A stretch of DNA of 5,406 bases. It comes from Candidatus Zixiibacteriota bacterium. Its GTDB lineage: Bacteria; Zixibacteria; MSB-5A5; GN15; FEB-12. A program made the translations under genes and the position numbers. The stretch is taken from positions 1-5,406 of the forward strand of contig DAOWMZ010000168.1 of the NCBI GenBank assembly GCA_030642845.1, read 5' to 3'. This document shows, piece by piece, positions 1-5,406 of the stretch. The notes under the pieces are model-generated. The model was not told where the DNA came from and ran no database searches. It was given only the letters and a program-made list of their open reading frames with translations. Numbering within the stretch: position 1 is the stretch's first letter; each line of letters opens with the position of its first letter.

Positions 1-808
1 CGGTAAGGAAAGAGCTCACTCAGCGGAACAAATTGTCAAAAATGTTAATCGTCTGGTCGATGATGGAGTGATTGAAATTACTCTGTTGGGGCAGAACGTG
101 AATAGTTATCAATACAATAATATTGATTTCCCCGATTTGCTCAAACTGGTTTTAAAAGAGACAAAAGTCCCTCGTCTGCGATTTATGACTTCGCATCCCA
201 AAGATCTTTCGGAAAAACTGATTGATGTTTTGGCTGATGAACCAAGAATGATGCCCCATATTCATTTGCCGTTACAATCCGGTTCAAATCGAATATTAAA
301 AAAAATGGGGAGAGCTTATAAAATTGAGCATTATTTGAATATTGTAGAATCTTTACGAACTAAAATGGACTATTTATCTATCACAACAGATTTAATTGTT
401 GGTTTCCCAACTGAAAAAGAGAATGAATTTGAGCAAACGCTCGATGTCGTACGGCAGGTAAAATATGATGCCGCATTTATGTTTCGCTATTCTGTGAGGC
501 CGGGGACAACGGCTTCGAGATATGATGATGATATACCTGAAGATATAAAAATACAGCGACTGAATAAGCTTATTGCCCTTCAACAGAAAATTGCATTTGA
601 GAGTAATCAACGAGAAGTCGGTCAAATAAGATTCTGTCTGGTTGAGGGTTACTCTCGTCGGAGTGATGATATTCTGAGAGCCCGGTCGGAAGGGAATAAA
701 ACTGTTCTGTTTCAAGCAGAAAATATCAATAAAGGGGAAATAGTACCCTTGCGAATAACTTCTGCAGATGCTTTTACCCTGCATGGAGAGATTGAGGAGA
801 AAAGTTGA
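1..808 (+). CDS. miaB: tRNA-2-methylthio-N6-dimethylallyladenosine synthase (MiaB), C-terminal part, 5' end outside window
   Basis: MiaB is a cytoplasmic radical-SAM iron-sulfur enzyme that adds a methylthio group to N6-isopentenyladenosine at position 37 of tRNAs reading UNN codons. The reading frame is open from base 2 (base 1 ends a preceding codon) to TGA 806-808, giving 268 visible residues of a family usually about 440 long. The N-terminal MTTase domain and the radical-SAM CxxxCxxC motif must lie just upstream; the first visible residues (GKER) match the segment that normally follows that motif. Seen, numbered from base 2: GQNVNSY (30-36), typical of MiaB rather than RimO or MtaB; TSHP (63-66); HLPLQSGS (88-95); DLIVGFPTE (128-136); FRYSVRPGT (161-169); and a C-terminal TRAM RNA-binding domain (about 205-266, containing EGYSRRSDD). 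No frameshift or internal stop is seen. The stop overlaps the next start by one base. The truncation is only the window edge. Confidence 0.95.
   Translation, partial: GKERAHSAEQIVKNVNRLVDDGVIEITLLGQNVNSYQYNNIDFPDLLKLVLKETKVPRLRFMTSHPKDLSEKLIDVLADEPRMMPHIHLPLQSGSNRILKKMGRAYKIEHYLNIVESLRTKMDYLSITTDLIVGFPTEKENEFEQTLDVVRQVKYDAAFMFRYSVRPGTTASRYDDDIPEDIKIQRLNKLIALQQKIAFESNQREVGQIRFCLVEGYSRRSDDILRARSEGNKTVLFQAENINKGEIVPLRITSADAFTLHGEIEEKS
794..799 (+). promoter_or_regulatory. Shine-Dalgarno site of the sensor gene, inside the miaB end
   Basis: GAGGAG lies 8 bases before ATG 808-810 and is also the Glu-Glu codon pair near the miaB C-terminus. It decides the start of the downstream gene: ATG 808 has ideal spacing, while TTG 805 is one codon earlier and a poorer initiator, and ATG 817 is further away. 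Confidence 0.8.
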
Positions 809-3729
809 TGTTGAGTATGCTGCCTCAATTGTTATTGCCAATAGTTGTAGGACTAATCATTGTTTTTCTATCCATCCGCTTACAATTATTTGTCGAAAAA
901 GATATCCCCGGTCGATTCATCTTTATTTTTGGAGGTATATTAGTTTTTGCTGCTGTTGCATGGCAGACAGTTGAACTGACTGATTCCTATCAGAGTTGGT
1001 TCCTTGAAGAGGCATACGGTTATATAGATTTTGCCCAGTTTATTATTCTCCTGGTCGGGCTTATAGCGGCAGTTATTGGCTTGGCTTTTTATGCTGATTA
1101 TTGGCAAATCCGTAAAGAAGAAATTGAAGCCAGGGAGAATAAGCTCTCCATTCTGGACAATCTTCAAAGGGATGCCAGGGGACCATATCAATTGATCGAG
1201 CTTCTTAATATTTCAATAAAAGAGATGACATCTCATTTTCCGGAATGCTCCGGAGCAGTTTTCCTGCTGAATCGCGCTCGCCGTCAGTTTGTGCTGACAT
1301 CATCTGTAGGATTTACAAAACAGGAAAATGCCCTTCTTGAATATTACCCCCTCGAAAGAAATATTATTAGCCAGAGTATAGATTTAGGCGAGCCTTTAAT
1401 CTCTGGGCAGTTCACATTTTTTGATCGTAACAAATCACAGCAATCCTCCCGTTTTGGGTCATGCCTTGTATTGCCTATGGTTTCAGGAAGAGACAAAATT
1501 GGCGGGATAATATTATTAGCCGAAGAAAGCAAATATTTCAGCCGCCAGGAGATCAGTTACCTGCAACCGATAGCAGAATGGTTAGCAGAGAAAATAAAAG
1601 CCACAAGATTGGAAAGAGAACTATCAACTGCTCATAATAGTATTGAGCAGATAGAATTAAACCATAGTAACTTAATATCAAGAGTGATGACAGCGACTGA
1701 TTCATTTATGGTACGAGATGTATTAGAATCATTTTGCCGTAGTTTGGTAGGGATGATATCTTGTCAATCAGCTCACCTGATGGGAATGTCAAACGGGACT
1801 CTTCAGTATTATGGCAACAGCGAGCCGCTTTTTGATCTTTCGGAAAGCTATAAAACCGCTTTGGTTGATGCTATCGACCGCCGTAAACCTTTGATAATTA
1901 ATCAGGAAGGGAAGACCGAAGAAGGTCGTACGTTTGTAACATTATCAACATTAGTATATCCTTTACCGGGAAAAATGTTCACAGATGTGATAGTTCTTCG
2001 TAGAGAATCAAAACCATTTAAAATTACTGATGATGATATAAAAGTCGTTGACTTGTTTGCCCATCTGGCTCAGATAGTATTACAGAAAGATAACTACCAA
2101 AAAATGGATCTGACTCGACGAAGAGGATTTGATACGATTTTAAATCTTCTCCGTTTTGATGGTAGTGAGAAATTTGATACTAATCCTGAAATATTCCTCG
2201 AGCAAATAGCACCGGCTTTACCAAAATCAGCCCGTGCTGTTCTTTTTAAAAAAGAGATCAACGGTTCATTTAAGGCAACAGGCGGACATAAAATAAATGA
2301 TGATATAATTCAGGATTTTGTTATTTATCCCGGTGAAGGAATTGTTGGTTTATCGGTTAACAACGCTCAATCAAGTTTTGTTTTTGGTCGTAATGCAATA
2401 GGTAAAACGTTGGAAGCATTAGATCCGCCAACTCGTGAAAAATTCTATAGTATTTTTGGTGAAAACGGACTTCCATCATTTTGGGCTGTTTGTCCTATTA
2501 ATAAATTGGATTCAACTCTGGGAGTAGCAATATTTTTCTTTAACATTACAGAGAGTGAAAAGGGAGAATGGGAGAGAGTTCTTACGCTGGCATCATCTCT
2601 TTATTCAGTTAGATTAACTATCAATGAATTGAACCGCCAGAAAACAGAAAAAAAGACAAAATCACTTGAAGCCGGTTTGCCCGGTGAAGTTATCAATCAG
2701 CTTAATAATTATCTTTCGGCTGTAATTGGCAATGCTGAATTGGCTTTTACTCGCCCGGAACTAACCGGTGATATTGCAGAACATTTAAGAAGTGTAATTT
2801 CTGATGCGGAAAAAGCAGCAGCTTTTTTAAAGGAATCTTTTACAAAATCAGATGAATTATCAATTAATGGAAATGGGATTAATCCAGATGTTAGTAACCC
2901 TAAGAAAATAATAAATTCCATTATGGATCGTTTGCATATTTCCGAAAACCTGTACATGGTTGGGGGCAGACCCAGAGAATTTGTTGTAGATTTGGAAGCT
3001 GATGACCAGATTAATATTTCTGATAAAAAAATTGCCTCTCTTGCAGAGGAGACAATTAAGATTCTAACTTCAGAAGCCTACGAAGATGAAAAGATCGGAT
3101 TAAAACTATACCGACAAAATGATGAAGTTTATTTTGATATTTATCGTATTCAAAATGAGTATCAGAAAGCTGAAATGGTTTCAAGTTATGGTAATTATTT
3201 AAATCCCGGGGACATTATAAAAATACGTCCGGCAGATACTTTCTTAAAACATATTTCAGATAGTAATTGCAAATATGCTTATGATAATACCCAGGAACAA
3301 CCGGCTTATTTATCATTTAAATTCTCAATATATGATACTTCTAAAGAGGTTCAGAGACAAACTCATTCCAGGATTAAAGTTCTTGCAATTGATGATCAGA
3401 AAATGATTCTTGACCTGATATCAGCTATGTGCCAATCCCTGGGATATGAAGTTCAAACTGCATCTTCAGGAGCTGAAGGGATAGAATTAGTTAAAAAGTA
3501 TAAATTCGATATAGTTTTAACTGACCTTGCTATGACAGGTATTTCAGGACTTGAAACAGCAACTGAAATCATGAAAATCCGCCCTGGAACTCCGGTAGTT
3601 CTGGTAACAGGCTGGAAAATTGATATTGATAAATCAAAATTAGAGTCAGCCGGGATCAAAAATATTTTGTATAAACCCTTCCGAATTGAAAATCTTACAG
3701 AAGTTGTCCAGTCATTGGTGATAAACTGA
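808..3729 (+). CDS. Membrane-bound GAF-domain hybrid pseudo-histidine kinase with C-terminal receiver domain
   Basis: A predicted inner-membrane signalling protein of 973 residues, started at ATG 808 because GAGGAG sits 8 bases upstream. Order seen: three hydrophobic helices (about 8-25, 37-52, 76-95); a charged helical linker (about 98-120); a GAF-like domain (about 121-265); a second GAF-like region (about 296-430); a third, more divergent one (about 440-605); a DHp-like helical hairpin (about 622-680); a degenerate ATPase-like region (about 695-848); and a receiver domain (about 855-970). The DHp segment resembles the NtrB-like H-box followed by NN and GNAEL, but Asn630 (AAT, 2695-2697) stands where the phosphorylated His is expected. 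No N box, DxGxG or GxGxG motif is visible in the ATPase-like region. The receiver keeps Asp862/Asp863, phosphoacceptor Asp906, Thr934 and Lys956, so it should accept phosphate. No output domain follows. The GAF ligand is unknown. The gene is probably co-transcribed with miaB. Domain calls are from pattern reading; GAF2 and GAF3 are the least certain. Confidence 0.85.
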   Translation: MLSMLPQLLLPIVVGLIIVFLSIRLQLFVEKDIPGRFIFIFGGILVFAAVAWQTVELTDSYQSWFLEEAYGYIDFAQFIILLVGLIAAVIGLAFYADYWQIRKEEIEARENKLSILDNLQRDARGPYQLIELLNISIKEMTSHFPECSGAVFLLNRARRQFVLTSSVGFTKQENALLEYYPLERNIISQSIDLGEPLISGQFTFFDRNKSQQSSRFGSCLVLPMVSGRDKIGGIILLAEESKYFSRQEISYLQPIAEWLAEKIKATRLERELSTAHNSIEQIELNHSNLISRVMTATDSFMVRDVLESFCRSLVGMISCQSAHLMGMSNGTLQYYGNSEPLFDLSESYKTALVDAIDRRKPLIINQEGKTEEGRTFVTLSTLVYPLPGKMFTDVIVLRRESKPFKITDDDIKVVDLFAHLAQIVLQKDNYQKMDLTRRRGFDTILNLLRFDGSEKFDTNPEIFLEQIAPALPKSARAVLFKKEINGSFKATGGHKINDDIIQDFVIYPGEGIVGLSVNNAQSSFVFGRNAIGKTLEALDPPTREKFYSIFGENGLPSFWAVCPINKLDSTLGVAIFFFNITESEKGEWERVLTLASSLYSVRLTINELNRQKTEKKTKSLEAGLPGEVINQLNNYLSAVIGNAELAFTRPELTGDIAEHLRSVISDAEKAAAFLKESFTKSDELSINGNGINPDVSNPKKIINSIMDRLHISENLYMVGGRPREFVVDLEADDQINISDKKIASLAEETIKILTSEAYEDEKIGLKLYRQNDEVYFDIYRIQNEYQKAEMVSSYGNYLNPGDIIKIRPADTFLKHISDSNCKYAYDNTQEQPAYLSFKFSIYDTSKEVQRQTHSRIKVLAIDDQKMILDLISAMCQSLGYEVQTASSGAEGIELVKKYKFDIVLTDLAMTGISGLETATEIMKIRPGTPVVLVTGWKIDIDKSKLESAGIKNILYKPFRIENLTEVVQSLVIN

Positions 3730-3773
3730 TTATTTTAACATAAAACTGTAAATTCAATCAATAAATTACTTAA

Positions 3774-3811
3774 AACTCCGATAACTTATATATACCAATA
3801 TAGGAGTTATC
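3774..3811 (+). repeat. Inverted repeat overlapping the HDOD-gene ribosome binding site
   Basis: GATAACT (3780-3786) is the exact reverse complement of AGTTATC (3805-3811). After a two-base GG bulge (3803-3804), TATA 3787-3790 can pair with TATA 3799-3802, leaving an eight-base loop. Alternatively AACTCC (3774-3779) can pair with GGAGTT (3803-3808); the two pairings exclude each other. Both occupy part of the AGGAG ribosome binding site and end 1 to 4 bases before the GTG start. It could be an RNA element tuning translation or a DNA operator; the sequence alone cannot decide, and the stems are short and AT-rich. Confidence 0.5.
3802..3806 (+). promoter_or_regulatory. Shine-Dalgarno site deciding the GTG start of the HDOD gene
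   Basis: AGGAG ends 6 bases before GTG 3813-3815. The only nearby ATG (3822-3824, three codons later) would be 15 bases away, too far for good initiation, so GTG is the preferred start. Confidence 0.75.
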
Positions 3812-3812
3812 A

Positions 3813-5141
3813 GTGGATAGAATGACAATTATTGATCAAATTAAACGAAACGATAAAATATTATCACTTCCACAAGTTTTATTGGAAATTTTGGATAATA
3901 TTGAAAAAGATGATTTTTCAGCAGATGAACTTTCAAAAATAATTCTTAAAGATCCATCATTAACTGGGCGAGTATTAAAATTAGCAAACTCATCTTTCTA
4001 CCATCGTGTTCAGAAAATTAAAACCGTTCAGCAAGCAATCTCTATGGTTGGGATGGTAACAGTTAAATGTATGGCCCTTTCTTCATCAGTTCTGGATCCG
4101 AGTAAAATTGAGAGAGAATCCGGGATTAATCCGAAATGTTTCTTTACCTTTGTACTCTCAATTGCTGGTGCAAGTGAAGAGATTGCCAAAAGCTTGAAAT
4201 TTAAATCTGTCGAAGAAGCCTTTATTGCCGGTTTACTGGCTGATATTGGAGTTTTGTTTTTCCTTCATCACTATCCAAAAGAGTACAAGCGAATTATTAA
4301 AAATAAGATTAGTGCTGAAGACCTTCTAGAAGCTGAAAGAAAAGTATTAGGTATCGATCATGCTGAAGTTGGTTATCATCTAGCTCAAGTATGGGGTCTG
4401 CCAACTTATATCATAAACAGTATTAGAGATCATCATGATCTTGATGATATTTCAGAAAAGGATCCCCTCACTAATATTATAAAATTAGCTACCCTTCTGA
4501 GTACTGATCAGTATTCTGATTTTGACTCACAGATAATAGGGCGAATTGATAAGATCAATAGTGTCTCTAAAGCTCTTGGAATATCAAAAGAAAAAATCAA
4601 TGAAATAACTTTTTCTCTTCTCCCAAAAACTATCGAAATAGCAGAATATCTCGGAGTTGATATAGGTAATACTAACGAAATACTCGCTAAAGCTAACGAG
4701 GAGATTTGGAAATCATATTTAACAATTGATAATCTTTTCAAAGAAAGAGCGGAGTTGAGTCAGAAGCTTTTATTAGAAGAAAGGGCTAAAGGAGCTGAAG
4801 AATTAAAGAATATTACTATGGCAACTCTTTCCCACTATCTCAATAACGCTGTTATGGTTATTTTTGGGAAATCTCAACTTTTACGAATGCATCATAAGAA
4901 GGGCGATAATCAATTTTTGATTGATAATATGGGCAAAAGTCTGGATGTAATGGATAAATCCGTTAGGAAAATTGTTGCTGTTATTGAAGAAATGAAGGAA
5001 ATATCACCCATTGATGTCAAAAAATTTCATAGCCTCTCCAATGCATTGAATATAGATGATCTAATTGAAAAACGTATGTCTGATATTGAAGGGAGCGAAG
5101 AGGGATCTGATTTAGTCTATCAGGTTGAAAAGTCTGTTTGA
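3813..5141 (+). CDS. HDOD-domain signalling protein with C-terminal DHp-like (H-box) segment and no ATPase domain
   Basis: A predicted cytoplasmic regulatory protein of 442 residues with no signal peptide or membrane helix. Residues about 5-210 form an HDOD domain: LSLPQVLLEIL near the start, DPSLTGRVLKLANS (48-60), an AISMVG segment (75-80), GLLADIG (140-146), HAEVG (183-187), WGLP (194-197) and DHH (206-208). Ala143 replaces the His of the HD pair, as is common in HDOD proteins, so metal-dependent phosphodiesterase activity is unlikely. A helical region (about 215-300) and a charged coiled coil (about 300-335) lead to a DHp-like hairpin (about 332-395) with an H-box, LSHYLNN, in which His341 (codon 4833-4835) is the candidate phosphoacceptor; Tyr342 takes the usual acidic position and Asn345 is at H+4. 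The last 45 residues are a polar tail. No ATP-binding domain follows, and only 45 bases remain before aroC. HDOD proteins are often linked to signalling and motility control; the target here is unknown. The gene lies 83 bases after the receiver-bearing sensor, which suggests shared function. Confidence 0.85.
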   Translation: MDRMTIIDQIKRNDKILSLPQVLLEILDNIEKDDFSADELSKIILKDPSLTGRVLKLANSSFYHRVQKIKTVQQAISMVGMVTVKCMALSSSVLDPSKIERESGINPKCFFTFVLSIAGASEEIAKSLKFKSVEEAFIAGLLADIGVLFFLHHYPKEYKRIIKNKISAEDLLEAERKVLGIDHAEVGYHLAQVWGLPTYIINSIRDHHDLDDISEKDPLTNIIKLATLLSTDQYSDFDSQIIGRIDKINSVSKALGISKEKINEITFSLLPKTIEIAEYLGVDIGNTNEILAKANEEIWKSYLTIDNLFKERAELSQKLLLEERAKGAEELKNITMATLSHYLNNAVMVIFGKSQLLRMHHKKGDNQFLIDNMGKSLDVMDKSVRKIVAVIEEMKEISPIDVKKFHSLSNALNIDDLIEKRMSDIEGSEEGSDLVYQVEKSV

Positions 5142-5151
5142 ATAACTTAAG

Positions 5152-5180
5152 TTGACCTTCCCAAACAAAATTTGTAATAT
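5152..5180 (+). promoter_or_regulatory. Predicted sigma70-type promoter of aroC
   Basis: TTGACC (5152-5157, five of six matches to TTGACA) is followed after exactly 17 bases by TAATAT (5175-5180; TAtAaT-like, four of six matches to TATAAT). Counting 7 bases from the -10 end, the start point is predicted at 5187, the A of the aroC ATG. A ten-base perfect palindrome, AACTTAAGTT (5144-5153), overlaps the first two bases of the -35 box. Confidence 0.6.
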
Positions 5181-5186
5181 ACCCGT

Positions 5187-5406
5187 ATGTTTACCTATCT
5201 AACTTCCGGCGAATCACATGGGCCGGCATTAACAGCTATAATTGATGGTTTCCCTGCCGGTTTTCCGATTAATATTGATCAAATAAATTTACAGATGGCA
5301 CGTCGTCAGAAAGGTTACGGCCGAGGCGGACGTATGAAAATCGAACAGGATCGGGTGCAAATTATATCCGGTGTCCGTAACGGTTATACTATGGGTGGGC
5401 CGATCA
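5187..5406 (+). CDS. aroC: Chorismate synthase, N-terminal part, 3' end outside window
   Basis: Chorismate synthase is the last enzyme of the shikimate pathway. It converts 5-enolpyruvylshikimate-3-phosphate to chorismate in the cytoplasm, using reduced FMN, and feeds aromatic amino acid, folate and quinone synthesis. The visible 73 residues are about a fifth of the usual 360-390. They contain the family signature GESHG (8-12, with the conserved His11), [12 protein letters not shown] (39-50) and [12 protein letters not shown] (62-73), all in the expected order. The ATG at 5187 is the only plausible start: an in-frame TAA (5175-5177) lies just upstream and no Shine-Dalgarno sequence precedes it. 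Together with the promoter at 5152-5180 this suggests a leaderless transcript. By eye the coding sequence looks more GC-rich than the preceding HDOD gene. The window edge causes the truncation. Confidence 0.97.
   Translation, partial: MFTYLTSGESHGPALTAIIDGFPAGFPINIDQINLQMARRQKGYGRGGRMKIEQDRVQIISGVRNGYTMGGPI

Larger units (their letters stand above)
3730..3812 (+). other. AT-rich intergenic gap without recognisable terminator
   Basis: These 83 bases separate the sensor gene from the HDOD gene. No GC-rich hairpin with a T-run is visible, so transcription may read through from upstream. A weak promoter-like pair (TTACTT at 3766-3771, TATATA at 3789-3794, 17-base spacer) is present, but its -35 matches consensus poorly. 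The main feature is the inverted repeat at 3774-3811, listed separately. Confidence 0.5.

Noticed and set aside
805..807. TTG as the start of the sensor gene
   Set aside because: ATG at 808 is one codon later, is a better initiator and has ideal spacing from GAGGAG.
392..841. Open reading frame of 149 codons on the - strand inside miaB
   Set aside because: It lies opposite strongly conserved MiaB coding sequence, its translation resembles no family I recognise, and it has the composition of an antisense shadow.
768..974. Short + strand frame across the miaB/sensor junction
   Set aside because: It overlaps two well-supported genes in another frame and has no ribosome binding site matching its start.
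2709..2957. - strand open frame inside the sensor gene, with similar ones at 940-1191, 1344-1532, 3453-3659 and 4508-4741
   Set aside because: All are antisense to supported coding sequence and show no recognisable domains.
3766..3794. Promoter for the HDOD gene (TTACTT-17-TATATA)
   Set aside because: The -35 matches only two of six consensus bases and the region is so AT-rich that a TATATA is expected by chance.
4239..4245. Loss of the HD-motif His (GLLADIG) in the HDOD protein as a sign of gene decay
   Set aside because: HDOD domains commonly lack the HD catalytic residues; the other family positions are intact.
4427..4450. Repetitive GATCATCATGATCTTGATGAT stretch as a possible regulatory repeat
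   Set aside because: It encodes the conserved DHHDLDD segment of the HDOD domain, so codon content explains it.

Overview
This window is a compact stretch of bacterial chromosome with four genes, all on the + strand. The organism cannot be fixed from the sequence. The moderately AT-rich DNA, clear Shine-Dalgarno sites, GAF/receiver signalling proteins, an HDOD protein and a [12 protein letters not shown] chorismate synthase suggest a Gram-negative or deep-branching environmental bacterium. A Zixibacteria/FCB-like or deltaproteobacteria-like lineage is a low-confidence guess. No mobile element, tRNA/rRNA, CRISPR array or integration scar is visible.

Layout: (1) 1-808 is the C-terminal part of miaB, a radical-SAM tRNA methylthiotransferase with its TRAM domain; the N-terminus lies outside the window. 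(2) 808-3729 overlaps the miaB stop by one base (TGATG). It encodes a 973-residue membrane sensor with three transmembrane helices, up to three GAF-like domains, a histidine-kinase-like core that looks catalytically dead, and an intact C-terminal receiver domain. (3) 3730-3812 is an AT-rich gap with an inverted repeat that covers the ribosome binding site of the next gene. (4) 3813-5141 encodes a 442-residue HDOD protein ending in a histidine-kinase-type dimerization/phosphoacceptor (DHp) helix pair with its histidine, but with no ATPase domain. (5) 5142-5186 holds a strong-looking sigma70-type promoter whose predicted start site falls on the ATG of (6) aroC, chorismate synthase, cut off by the window end at 5406.

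The most interesting part is the middle pair. The large sensor has a DHp-like segment in which Asn replaces the phosphoacceptor His, and its ATPase domain has lost the recognisable N and G boxes, yet its receiver keeps every catalytic residue. The adjacent HDOD protein has a DHp-like segment that keeps the His but has no ATPase domain. Neither protein looks able to autophosphorylate. Together they could form a non-canonical phosphotransfer or phosphatase module, in which an outside kinase supplies phosphate or the DHp domains serve mainly for dimerization or dephosphorylation. That link is an inference from domain content and adjacency. miaB and aroC are housekeeping genes that flank the pair.
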